DNA from: an uncultured Anaerococcus sp.
Lineage (GTDB): Bacteria; Bacillota; Clostridia; Tissierellales; Peptoniphilaceae
Direction of reading: 5' to 3'
Assembly: GCF_937934665.1 (NCBI RefSeq)
Contig: NZ_CALGYW010000005.1
Span: 1 to 50,585, forward strand
DNA length: 50,585 nt
Part shown: piece after piece, positions 34,175 to 42,097 of the stretch
Layout: every line of letters begins with the position of its first letter
Numbering within the stretch: the stretch's first letter is position 1
Translations under genes and position numbers: made by a program
Notes under the pieces: model-generated
The model's input: the letters and a program-made list of their open reading frames with translations, nothing else
Told to the model about the DNA's origin: nothing
Database searches by the model: none

Positions 34175-35155
34175 ATGAAAGCTAATGAAAAAGCATCTCT
34201 TATCCTGGCAGAAAGACGTAGAGAAAATAAGGTCTTACAAGAAAAGCGAATAGAAGAAGTTTATAAAAAAATCCCGCAAGTAAAGGCGATTGACGCTCTT
34301 ATAAAGGAAACTGGATTTAAAAGCCTTAAGCTAGCAAGCCAAGGCCTAGACACAAGGGCTGCTGAAGATAAGATAGAGACTTTAAAGCGTGAAAAAAACA
34401 AACTTCTTATAGCAAATGGTTATAAAACTGACTATATGGATTTAAAATATCACCACGAAGCCTGCAAGGATACAGGTTTTATTGGTACCAAGCCTTGTTC
34501 CTGTAGAAAAAACCTAATCATAGAAGATAATTACGAAAAGTCTGGCCTAAGAGCAGCCATAAATAGAGAAAACTTTTCAACTTTTGACTTATCCTTATTT
34601 TCTAAAAATTCCTACATGGGCATAACCATAAGTCCCTACGAAAATATGGTAAATATAGTAAGGGATATAAAAAAATATATAAATAATTTTGATAGAGAGA
34701 GCGGTAATATCTACATTCAGGGAGAAGTCGGTAGGGGAAAAACCTTCCTTATAAATGCTATAGCCAAGGAACTTTTGGATAGAAATTATTCAGTAGTTTA
34801 TATGACCTCAACCAAGTTATTTAAGTTTTTAAATGATTACCACTGGGCCTTTGAAGATAGGAGAGAAAATCTCGAAAGTCAATATGAGATAATTTTTGAT
34901 TGTGATCTCTTAATAATAGATGACTTGGGAGCAGAAACCCATAGGTCAACAGACCAATCAAACCTCTTTGATGTGGTAAATGAGAGGATGAATAAGGGCC
35001 TACCTATTATTTTATCATCAAACCTAAATGAAGACATGATAAGTGAAATTTATGGACCTAGGGTATTTTCTAGGATTTTGGGTAATAATTCAAAGACCTA
35101 CGAAATATTTGGGGAAGATTTAAGATTAAAGGGGACAGATTATGATTTTAGTTGA
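34175..35155 (+). CDS. Helicase loader ATPase (DnaC/DnaI type)
   Basis: This AAA+ ATPase loads the replicative helicase. An N-terminal region with coiled-coil character precedes a cysteine set (CKDTGFIGTKPCSC plus a His), a zinc-binding element usual in DnaI-like loaders. Then come Walker A GEVGRGKT, the sensor region YMTSTKLFKFL, Walker B LLIIDDLGAE and the arginine finger near GPRVFSRI. GGAGG before 34175 gives the start. It overlaps the dnaD-like gene region by only a base or so and the next gene by 14 bases. Confidence 0.9.
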   Translation: MKANEKASLILAERRRENKVLQEKRIEEVYKKIPQVKAIDALIKETGFKSLKLASQGLDTRAAEDKIETLKREKNKLLIANGYKTDYMDLKYHHEACKDTGFIGTKPCSCRKNLIIEDNYEKSGLRAAINRENFSTFDLSLFSKNSYMGITISPYENMVNIVRDIKKYINNFDRESGNIYIQGEVGRGKTFLINAIAKELLDRNYSVVYMTSTKLFKFLNDYHWAFEDRRENLESQYEIIFDCDLLIIDDLGAETHRSTDQSNLFDVVNERMNKGLPIILSSNLNEDMISEIYGPRVFSRILGNNSKTYEIFGEDLRLKGTDYDFS

Positions 35156-35813
35156 TAGAAACCAAATGCAAGCCATAGATAGGTACTCAATTGAAACTCT
35201 TAAAATACCTAGCCTTTGCCTGGTAGAAAGGGCAAGTCTGGCTGTGCTTAAACATATTAATCTAAATAAGTTTGGCTACTTTGCAGTAGTAGTAGGAGTA
35301 GGAAATAACGGGGCAGACGGACTAGCCCTTGCCCGTAACCTCCTTGCAAAATATAAGGACGTAGAAATTTATATAGTTGGTGATATAAATAAGGCAAGCG
35401 AAGATTTTAAGACAAACCTAGAGTCTTGCGAGATGCTTTGTGAAGAAATATACTTTGTAGAAAGTATAGAAGATTTAGAAAATATGGAAAAAAGACTTGC
35501 CAATGTAAACTTAATTATAGATGCAATCTTTGGCACTGGCTTAAATAGACCAGTAAGTGGTATCTTTGCTACAGTTATTTCTATCCTAAATAATGTTATG
35601 AAATATAAAATTTCTATAGATATACCATCAGGTCTTGATGCCACAACAGGAAGAGAATTAGGAGAGGTGGTAGACGCTGAACTAATAGTTACCATGCAAT
35701 TAATGAAGACAGGGATTTATGAAAGAGAAGCCTACAAGAGAAAATGCGTGGTAGAGGATATAGGTATACCTCAAAAAGCCATAGACTCTGTTTTGTATGG
35801 GTTAGTTGATTAG
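35142..35813 (+). CDS. nnrE: NAD(P)H-hydrate epimerase (YjeF N-terminal domain)
   Basis: NnrE interconverts the R and S forms of damaged, hydrated NAD(P)H so that NnrD can repair them. The family motifs are present: MQAIDRYSIE, VGVGNNGADGLALARNL (nucleotide loop), IDAIFGTGLNRPVSG and IDIPSGLDATTG. It is the stand-alone epimerase (223 residues); the dehydratase domain that many bacteria fuse to it is absent and must be encoded elsewhere. It overlaps the loader gene by 14 bases. Confidence 0.9.
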   Translation: MILVDRNQMQAIDRYSIETLKIPSLCLVERASLAVLKHINLNKFGYFAVVVGVGNNGADGLALARNLLAKYKDVEIYIVGDINKASEDFKTNLESCEMLCEEIYFVESIEDLENMEKRLANVNLIIDAIFGTGLNRPVSGIFATVISILNNVMKYKISIDIPSGLDATTGRELGEVVDAELIVTMQLMKTGIYEREAYKRKCVVEDIGIPQKAIDSVLYGLVD

Positions 35814-36167
35814 GAAATATTTTTTTATCTTTCTTGCAATCGTTTGCTGTGATAATATGGTAAAAGAAGGTTTTATTGATCTACACTTGACCCCAAAATC
35901 TAAAATGCGGATGGAGGGGTTTTGTATGTCAAATACAGAGGAAAATATTATGAAATAAATAGCAGGCTTCCTAAGGTATTTATTAAGAAATGTTAGATTC
36001 TAAATTATTTAGACTCCATATTATATTAATTATAATAAGCTTTCTTGAGGGTTTAAGGCTTTGCTTGAAGTGAGATAATCCTAGTTTTATAACTTTCATA
36101 CTACTATATCCTCTAAATGAAAGATACTTATACAAAAACTTACCTTCCATACTTATTTTCCTTCTAT
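35814..36167. other. Gap without a credible gene (about 350 bases)
   Basis: A promoter-like TGTGATAAT lies near 35847-35855. A hairpin remnant follows at 35891-35930, then an open plus-strand stretch of only ten codons (starting ATGTCAAATACAGAGG). On the minus strand a 55-codon frame (36150-35983) has a fair ribosome site; its product contains YKYLSFRGYSS, vaguely like a RecX helical repeat, but is too short to trust. The gap looks like decayed sequence. Confidence 0.4.
35891..35930 (+). repeat. Decayed second copy of the topA-type terminator sequence
   Basis: CCCCAAAATCTAAAAT then GGAGGGGTTTTGTATGT aligns, with few changes, to the topA terminator and its flank at 5639-5680. The stem is reduced to CCCC/GGGG plus ATC/GAT. 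Confidence 0.45.
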
Positions 36168-36196
36168 TTGACAGCAACAGACTTTCTTGATATGAT
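36168..36196 (+). promoter_or_regulatory. Consensus promoter of tRNA-Val
   Basis: TTGACA (36168-36173), 17-base spacer, TATGAT (36191-36196), 13 bases before the tRNA. Confidence 0.85.
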
Positions 36197-36208
36197 AAGA
36201 TAGACTTA

Positions 36209-36284
36209 GGGGAGTTAGCTCAGCTGGAAGAGCGCCACGTTGACATCGTGGAGGTCGCTGGTTCAAGCCCAGTACTTCCCACCA
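36209..36284 (+). tRNA. tRNA-Val (anticodon GAC)
   Basis: Acceptor GGGGAGT pairs with ACTTCCC (one G-T), D-arm GCTC/GAGC, anticodon stem CCACG/CGTGG around TTGACAT (anticodon GAC, reading GTC and GTT), T-arm GCTGG TTCAAGC CCAGT, discriminator A and encoded CCA. It is a single-gene unit with its own promoter and terminator. Confidence 0.96.
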
Positions 36285-36288
36285 TCTT

Positions 36289-36312
36289 GCAGGATCTTTC
36301 CTGCTTTTTTTG
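36289..36312 (+). terminator. Terminator after tRNA-Val
   Basis: GCAGGA-TCTT-TCCTGC (36289-36304) followed by eight T. Confidence 0.9.
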
Positions 36313-36323
36313 TCTAAAATTAC

Positions 36324-36377
36324 AAAAAATCCCCGGGTCTTTCAAAAAAAACAACTTTCAAAACCCGGGGATTTTTA
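36324..36377 (-). terminator. Terminator of the O-acyltransferase gene
   Basis: AAAAAATCCCCGGGT pairs with ACCCGGGGATTTTT around a long A-rich loop. GC-rich core; on the minus strand it ends in a T-run. Confidence 0.85.
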
Positions 36378-36386
36378 TATTTTAAT

Positions 36387-38270
36387 TTAATCACTAACCT
36401 TATTTACATTTAAGATTTTTCTTATAACAAGTTTTGCGTAGGCTTCACTTCCTTCTACGTTTGGATGGGTCCTGTCCACTGCTAAAAGTTCTGGCCTATC
36501 TTTTACATAAGTTCTCCAATTTATAAGGTGGGCTTTAGGATTGTTATCTACAAAGGCCTTCATATCACTATTAACCTTGTCCATATAGGATTGGAGGTGG
36601 GAGGTATTTACAAAATAGACTTCCCTACCATCAGCTAGGTCCATGATAGCCTGCATGTTGTTGTGGTTGGCTGATCCATTTGACCCAAGAGAGACTAGGA
36701 TGATATCGCCAAGCCCTACGTTATTTTTAATATTTCCAAGGACAGCTGGTCCATCTACCATATCCCTACCAACTTTTCCATCAAGGTATAGGTTTGGTAT
36801 GTAGGCTCTTAGGTATTTATCAATATTTATAAGGACTGAATCGCCTACTGCAGTTATATGAATATCTTTTATATAGTTTAGTTCATTTTCTGTAAAATCA
36901 AAATTGTCGTAGGCTTTTTCCTTGAAATCTTTCTTAGATTTTTCCAAATCTTTTTTGCTTTCATCTTCCTTTTTTGCTTGACTTGGAAGTTTTTCTACTT
37001 CCTTATCTTTTTTGGCTTTTTCTTCTTGATTTTTTTTCTGTATTGATTCGTTATTTTTCTTTATTTCTTCTTCACTTTGCTCAAATCTTGCTTTAAGCTC
37101 TGCCATTTCCTTCTCTTTTTGATTGCCGATTACAAGGGATAGGGCATTTAAGCTAAATAGTCCGACAAGTGGAATTATTACAAAGTATTTATTTAACTTT
37201 TTTCTATCAAAGATGAGGTGGCAAATTTCTCCTAAAAATATTAACCAAGCAAATTGTAGACTATAGTATAAAATTTTATTTTCCAGGAGGTTTATTAGGA
37301 AATAGGAGAAAAATACTTGGATTATATATTGGAGTATATATAGGTAAAAACTTCTCCTTCCTAGGTATTCTAGGATGCCTCCTAAAATAGTATTAGAAAA
37401 TGCTGCTCCATATTCTAGCTCATACTTATAAAGGACGCTTACTATAAGGGCAAAGCTTATTGTATAGACAAGGAAAAATGACCTATAAATCCAATGTTTT
37501 TCACCATTTATAAAAAATATTGGTACAAATAAGACAAGAGCTAAAATCCCTATTGATATCCTTAAATTTTTCTGGTTTATTTCAAGCCTATCCTTATATT
37601 TTGTGTAAAGGAGGTAGAAGGCCATACCTAGGAAAAGCGCATAAATTCTGGTATCTGTTCCGTAGTAAATCCTTATAATTGGACTCTTATTTACGGCAAG
37701 GTATAGAGAAATACCGAAACTTATAAGACTTAGAATAATAAGACTCCATATCTTAAGTGATATTGATTTAATCTTTCTTCCCATATATTTTACTAGGTAA
37801 AATATACCTACAAATTGAAGGTATAGGGCTATGTACCAGAGGTGGACAAAAAGGTTAAAATTGCCATTCCTATCAAAATAAGAGGCTCCTTTTATAATCT
37901 GCCTGATATTTTCAAAAGCAAAGATTATAGCAAGACTAGATCTAGCGGAGTCATCAAAAATTTCCCTTGCAAAAATAAGGGCAAAAATTAGGCTTACAAA
38001 GGCTATAAATATAATAGGAGGTAGGATCTTTTTTATTTTTTTTATAAGGTTTATTAGTATGCCTTTAAAAGTTAGGTCTTTATTAAAGTTTGATCTTTCC
38101 ATTAAGAATCCAGACATAACTAAAAAGCCAATTACAGCCAAAAAACCACCAGGTATGGCGTAGCCAAAAAGGTGGTAGGCTGATACAGCTAAGAGGCAAA
38201 GGCCCCTTAGGATATTTAAATATCTAAAATTAATTTTTCTTCTTCTTTTTCTTCTAACATTCTTTTCCAT
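36387..38270 (-). CDS. OatA-like membrane O-acyltransferase with SGNH domain
   Basis: The N-terminal ~370 residues form an acyltransferase-3 membrane domain of about ten helices (LRGLCLLAVSAYHLFGYAIP at the start, GFLVMSGFLME after it). A charged coiled-coil-like linker of about 70 residues (many KK/EE) follows. The C-terminal ~170 residues form an SGNH hydrolase: GDSV block, LGSNGS block and DRTHPN with the catalytic Asp-His. This is the layout of peptidoglycan O-acetyltransferase OatA, which modifies MurNAc and gives lysozyme resistance; another cell-surface glycan is possible. The ribosome site is weak. Confidence 0.87.
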   Translation of the reverse strand: MEKNVRRKRRRKINFRYLNILRGLCLLAVSAYHLFGYAIPGGFLAVIGFLVMSGFLMERSNFNKDLTFKGILINLIKKIKKILPPIIFIAFVSLIFALIFAREIFDDSARSSLAIIFAFENIRQIIKGASYFDRNGNFNLFVHLWYIALYLQFVGIFYLVKYMGRKIKSISLKIWSLIILSLISFGISLYLAVNKSPIIRIYYGTDTRIYALFLGMAFYLLYTKYKDRLEINQKNLRISIGILALVLFVPIFFINGEKHWIYRSFFLVYTISFALIVSVLYKYELEYGAAFSNTILGGILEYLGRRSFYLYILQYIIQVFFSYFLINLLENKILYYSLQFAWLIFLGEICHLIFDRKKLNKYFVIIPLVGLFSLNALSLVIGNQKEKEMAELKARFEQSEEEIKKNNESIQKKNQEEKAKKDKEVEKLPSQAKKEDESKKDLEKSKKDFKEKAYDNFDFTENELNYIKDIHITAVGDSVLINIDKYLRAYIPNLYLDGKVGRDMVDGPAVLGNIKNNVGLGDIILVSLGSNGSANHNNMQAIMDLADGREVYFVNTSHLQSYMDKVNSDMKAFVDNNPKAHLINWRTYVKDRPELLAVDRTHPNVEGSEAYAKLVIRKILNVNKVSD

Positions 38271-38368
38271 AACAAATCCATTATACTCCTATCATGCTGA
38301 TATAAAATTATTTTATCCTAAGATTATGGCTAAAAAATGTTTACAAGATTAAATCTATCTAAAGAAAT

Positions 38369-38397
38369 TTGCATTTTTTTTCGAAATGATGTATATT
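38369..38397 (+). promoter_or_regulatory. Promoter of the serS T-box transcript
   Basis: TTGCAT (38369-38374), 17-base spacer, TATATT (38392-38397). Confidence 0.7.
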
Positions 38398-38403
38398 AGA
38401 ACT

Positions 38404-38590
38404 AATAAAATATTGCGTTGATAAGAAGTAGTAACTGTCTAAGACATTTAGAGAGGGAATGGTTGGTGAAAATTCCTTGGCTGAACCAGTGAATCCGTCT
38501 TTGAGCAAATAAGAAATTAAGGCAAGCCTTGCTTGCGTAATTTGGGTGGCACCACGAGACCTTCGTCCCAATTTGGGCGGAGTTTTTTTA
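38404..38590 (+). promoter_or_regulatory. T-box leader, serine type (specifier TCC)
   Basis: AGAGAGG lies at 38450-38456. Read by position (codon, three bases, TTTGAG), the specifier is TCC (38494-38496), Ser. The core GGGTGGCACCACGAG starts at 38544; the base after TGG is C, pairing with the G discriminator of tRNA-Ser. Terminator CTTCGTCCC (38561-38569)/GGGCGGAG (38575-38582) with one bulged T, then T7. It controls serS directly downstream. Confidence 0.93.
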
Positions 38591-38612
38591 TGCATATTTT
38601 TAAGGAGAGAAC

Positions 38613-39902
38613 ATGATTGATATTAAATTATTAAGAGAAAATCCAGATTTTGTAAAAGAAAATATTAAGAAGAAATACCAAGATGAAAAACTAGTTCTTG
38701 TAGATGAAGTTTTAGAACTAGATGAGAAATTGCGTCAATATAAGACTGAGGGTGATAGACTTAGAAGTGAGAGAAATAAAACTTCTAAGGAAATAGGCAT
38801 GCTTTTTGGCCAAGGCAAGAAAGATGAAGCAGAAGCAGCCAAGGCTCACGTAGTAGAGATAAATGATGAGCTTGTTCACATAGAAGAAGAAACAGCCAGA
38901 CTTAATGAAGAAGTTAAAGAAAGAATGCAAGTCATTCCTCAAATAATTGATGAAACAGTTCCACTTGGAAAAGACGATACAGAAAACGTAGAAATAGAAA
39001 GATATGGAGAACCAGTAGTACCTGAATACGAAGTACCTTACCACATAGATATAATGGAAACCTTTGACGGTATTGATCTTGATTCTTCAAGAAATACCTC
39101 AGGAGCAGGCTTCTATTACCTAAGAGGTGATATAGCAAGACTGCACTCTGCTATCCTATCTTATGCTAGAGACTTTATGATAGATAGAGGCTATACCTAC
39201 TATATCCCACCATACATGATTAGATCTGAAGTAGTAACAGGTGTAATGAGTTTTGCTGAGATGCAAGATATGATGTATAAAATCGAGGGCGAAGATCTTT
39301 ACCTAATTGGTACTTCTGAGCACTCAATGATAGGTAAATTTATTAACACTATTAATGAAGAAGAAAAGATGCCTTTAAAGATGACCTCTTATTCACCATG
39401 CTTTAGAAAAGAAGTAGGAGCTCACGGTATAGAAGAACGTGGAGTTTACCGTATCCACCAATTTGAAAAACAAGAAATGGTAATAATCTGTAAACCAGAA
39501 GATTCTAAAAAATTTTATGATGAGTTATGGCAAAATACAGTAGACTTCTTTAGAAGCCTAGAAATCCCAGTAAGAACCCTAGAATGCTGCTCAGGGGACC
39601 TAGCAGACCTTAAAGTAAAATCTTGCGACGTGGAGGCTTGGAGTCCACGCCAAGAAAAATACTTTGAAGTAGGATCATGTTCAAACCTAGGCGATGCCCA
39701 AGCAAGAAGACTTGGCATAAGACTAAGGGGCAAAGACGGCAACTACTTCGCTCACACCCTAAATAATACAGTAGTAGCACCACCAAGAATGCTAATAGCC
39801 TTCCTTGAAAATCTACTTCAAGAAGACGGCAGCGTAAAAATTCCTGAACCATTACAAATGTATATGGGTGGAAAAGATAAAATCGTACCAACAGTTAAAT
39901 AA
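38613..39902 (+). CDS. serS: Seryl-tRNA synthetase
   Basis: SerRS charges tRNA-Ser (and the first step of selenocysteine, if used). The N-terminal long coiled-coil arm covers about residues 30-100. The class II core shows motif 1 near GFYYLRGDIARLHSAI, motif 2 CFRKEVGAHG...GVYRIHQFEKQE and motif 3 LNNTVVAPPRMLIAFLEN. At 429 residues it is complete. TAAGGAGAG precedes the start. Expression is set by the serine T-box upstream. Confidence 0.97.
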   Translation: MIDIKLLRENPDFVKENIKKKYQDEKLVLVDEVLELDEKLRQYKTEGDRLRSERNKTSKEIGMLFGQGKKDEAEAAKAHVVEINDELVHIEEETARLNEEVKERMQVIPQIIDETVPLGKDDTENVEIERYGEPVVPEYEVPYHIDIMETFDGIDLDSSRNTSGAGFYYLRGDIARLHSAILSYARDFMIDRGYTYYIPPYMIRSEVVTGVMSFAEMQDMMYKIEGEDLYLIGTSEHSMIGKFINTINEEEKMPLKMTSYSPCFRKEVGAHGIEERGVYRIHQFEKQEMVIICKPEDSKKFYDELWQNTVDFFRSLEIPVRTLECCSGDLADLKVKSCDVEAWSPRQEKYFEVGSCSNLGDAQARRLGIRLRGKDGNYFAHTLNNTVVAPPRMLIAFLENLLQEDGSVKIPEPLQMYMGGKDKIVPTVK

Positions 39903-39915
39903 ACTTTTGCAATAT

Positions 39916-39942
39916 AAAAGCACCCCAGCCAGGGTGCTTTTA
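39916..39942. terminator. Two-way terminator between serS and the MetE-like gene
   Basis: AAAAGCACCC (39916-39925) pairs with GGGTGCTTTT (39932-39941). Confidence 0.9.
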
Positions 39943-39973
39943 AAATTATAATAATAAGGAGAGATTCTTTATT

Positions 39974-41128
39974 CTAGTCTTCCCAGAATTTGGCTGCGAT
40001 TTTTTGGCCTTGAGAGATTTTGGCCCATTCTTGTTCCTCTGTAAGTTCATTGCCGTTATCACATGAGGCAAAACCGCATTGGTGGGAGAGGTAGAGTCTG
40101 TCTTTGTCAATTATTTTACTTGCTTCTTTTAATAATTTTAGAGCTCTTTCTTCGTCATCAAGGTCTGATGTTTTTGATGATAAAAATCCTAGGACAACTT
40201 CTGCATCCTTATTTTTCTCAAAGGCCTTTAGGGAATTTAGAGATCCTGCTCTTTCGTCATCCCATTCTAGGTAGAACCTATCGTAGTGTTGTTTTTCGAG
40301 GAAGAGATCTGCTATTGAGTCATAGGTGCCTGCACCAAAGTGGCGGGAAGCGTAGTTACCCCTGCAGTTGTGAGTGTATACTTTAAGTCCTAGGTCATGA
40401 CCGTAGTCGATGACTTCGTTGTTGATGGCTATATATTTTTCAGCGAGTTCTATATTTTTATCGTGCCTTGCCTCGCCATCAAATTGTGTATTTTCAGATT
40501 CGTCTGCAAATTGTTCCCATAGGCAATCATCAAATTGGATAATTTGGCCGCCTGCTTTTCTAAAGTCGTCTAAAAATTCCTTGTAGGATTGGATTAGGTC
40601 TTTTTCAAAATCATCTTCTGACTTGTAATAAGAATCCTCTAGAAAACCAAAGCTTATGATTTCACCAAAAATATGGGATGGGGAAGGGATGCATTGTTTG
40701 ACGGCGGCCCTTCCATTTACAAGTTTTTTGAGTCTCTTGAAATGGTCTATGAATGGGTGATTCTTGCCTGAAAGCCTGTCTACAAGCCTTAGTCCTATAT
40801 CACGTCTGGTCTCAAATTTAGAATGGCAATCTTTATCTTCAAAAAAGTATCCACTATCTCTGATATATCTTTCTACACCGTGAAGACCCCAAACAAAGTC
40901 TAAGTGCCAAAGTGACTTAGAATATTCACCATCTGTCACTTCTGGAAGGCCTGCTTCTATTTGCTTTTCTACTACTTCTGCTACAGCTTCATCTTCACAT
41001 TCTTTGTAACCGTCAAAGTCATCGTAGAAAGGATATTTTATATCGTCTCTTTTTTCTATTTCTCTTTTGTATTTAAGTAAATCTTCATTTCTAAGTAGTG
41101 AGCCAACTGTTAAAAATCTTTTTGTCAT
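39974..41128 (-). CDS. MetE C-terminal-domain-like methyltransferase (YxjG/YxjH type)
   Basis: The 384-residue protein matches the catalytic domain of cobalamin-independent methionine synthase: EAGLPEVTDGEYSKSLWHLDF, FGEIISFGFLE-type middle, and the zinc ligands His and Cys in YTHNCRGNYAS plus the distal Cys in SHQCGFASCDNGNEL. It lacks the N-terminal half of MetE, as do YxjG/YxjH, whose exact methyl donor is uncertain (perhaps a methylated corrinoid, folate or S-methyl compound). A methionine T-box upstream supports a role in Met supply. Ribosome site AAAGAGG. Confidence 0.88.
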   Translation of the reverse strand: MTKRFLTVGSLLRNEDLLKYKREIEKRDDIKYPFYDDFDGYKECEDEAVAEVVEKQIEAGLPEVTDGEYSKSLWHLDFVWGLHGVERYIRDSGYFFEDKDCHSKFETRRDIGLRLVDRLSGKNHPFIDHFKRLKKLVNGRAAVKQCIPSPSHIFGEIISFGFLEDSYYKSEDDFEKDLIQSYKEFLDDFRKAGGQIIQFDDCLWEQFADESENTQFDGEARHDKNIELAEKYIAINNEVIDYGHDLGLKVYTHNCRGNYASRHFGAGTYDSIADLFLEKQHYDRFYLEWDDERAGSLNSLKAFEKNKDAEVVLGFLSSKTSDLDDEERALKLLKEASKIIDKDRLYLSHQCGFASCDNGNELTEEQEWAKISQGQKIAAKFWED

Positions 41129-41210
41129 TTTATACCTCTTTTAATTTATTATTTTCCAACATTCGAACATAGGCGCCTTAGAAAATATTACTATGTAGGT
41201 AATTGTATAA

Positions 41211-41466
41211 AAAAAAGCCCCGTCCCATAAAGGACGAGGCTTTGCCACGTGTTACCACCTTAATTTTAAATTAATTTCACAATTAATAACTCATCGGGTA
41301 CCAACATACCCTATCGCTATAACGGGCGAATCCGTCTTATCTTAAATATCGGATAAGAAACTCAAAGGCCATTTTCAATCTAATTTCGCTAAGCTATTTT
41401 CACCATCCATAGCCTCTCTGGGTAGGTCCATTAAATCTACTTTTCTTCTCATAGTTTATTTTCTAT
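41211..41466 (-). promoter_or_regulatory. T-box leader, methionine type (specifier ATG), minus strand
   Basis: On the minus strand AGAGAGG is at 41419-41413. Read by position (codon, GCC, TTTGAG), the specifier is ATG (41372-41370), Met. The core AAGGTGGTAACACGTGG runs 41261-41245; T after TGG pairs with the A discriminator of tRNA-Met. Terminator GCCTCGTCC/GGACGGGGC (41240-41232 with 41225-41217) then T8. It lies before the MetE-like gene. The remaining sequence up to 41563 holds only the promoter. Confidence 0.92.
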
Positions 41467-41472
41467 ACCTCG

Positions 41473-41501
41473 ATTATACGCAGGAAAAATTTTTTTGTCA
41501 A
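41473..41501 (-). promoter_or_regulatory. Consensus promoter of the methionine T-box transcript
   Basis: Minus strand TTGACA (41501-41496), 17-base spacer, TATAAT (41478-41473): a perfect consensus promoter. Confidence 0.9.
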
Positions 41502-41563
41502 ATAATATTTTTATAACTATTCAAATCTTTGAGTAAAAACGCTTAAATTAGAGGATTAGGAGT

Positions 41564-42097
41564 CTAATAAATTTCATCTTCAGTTATAACGTAATCCATT
41601 TTTATATCCCAATCATCATTTTCAATTTTTATGGATTTAAAGTCAGAAATTATTAGGCCAACTTTTGTAGTTTTATTTTCGGCTAAAAACCTATCGTAAA
41701 AACCTCCTCCATAGCCTAACCTATTCTTATCATTATCAAAAGAGAGACCAGGACAGACGGTAAGGTCTGGATTACTTATATAATCTGCCTTCTTACTTGT
41801 TGGTATTCCGTAAGTTCCGTCTTCAAGTTCTGCCATATCGTTTAACCTTGTAGCATACATTTTTTTATCTATTATTTTTGGCACATAGACTTTTTTGCCA
41901 CAAGCTATAGATTTTTCTATAAAATCTCTAGTAGCTACTTCCTTATCTTTTGATACATAGACAAAAATACTTTTTGCATCCTTATAAAGATCACTTGTCA
42001 CTAAGTTTGAAATTATTTTTTCTGAATTTTCTTTTATATAAGATACTTCCATCTCTCGTCTGAGATTTAGGAAAAACCTTCTAAATTCACTTTTCAT
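41564..42097 (-). CDS. 5-formyltetrahydrofolate cyclo-ligase
   Basis: This enzyme uses ATP to turn 5-formyl-THF into 5,10-methenyl-THF, returning a folate storage form to the one-carbon pool. The C-terminal ATP site shows DNDKNRLGYGGGFYDRFLA and the middle has DGTYGIPT and DLTVCPGLSFD, the family signatures; the N-terminal RRFFLNLRREM carries the conserved Arg. At 177 residues it is normal. It ends a minus-strand run of three genes with 11- and 20-base overlaps. Confidence 0.92.
   Translation of the reverse strand: MKSEFRRFFLNLRREMEVSYIKENSEKIISNLVTSDLYKDAKSIFVYVSKDKEVATRDFIEKSIACGKKVYVPKIIDKKMYATRLNDMAELEDGTYGIPTSKKADYISNPDLTVCPGLSFDNDKNRLGYGGGFYDRFLAENKTTKVGLIISDFKSIKIENDDWDIKMDYVITEDEIY

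Noticed and set aside
35983..36177. Minus-strand frame of up to 64 codons with a slight RecX-like look
   Set aside because: Too short, no family match I can defend, and lying in a decayed gap. Reported only as gap content.
38718..39891. Several minus-strand frames inside serS
   Set aside because: They mirror a conserved tRNA synthetase gene and have no start signals or familiar motifs.
41129..41210. Separate small gene between the methionine T-box and the MetE-like gene
   Set aside because: No start site or frame of useful length; it is leader sequence.
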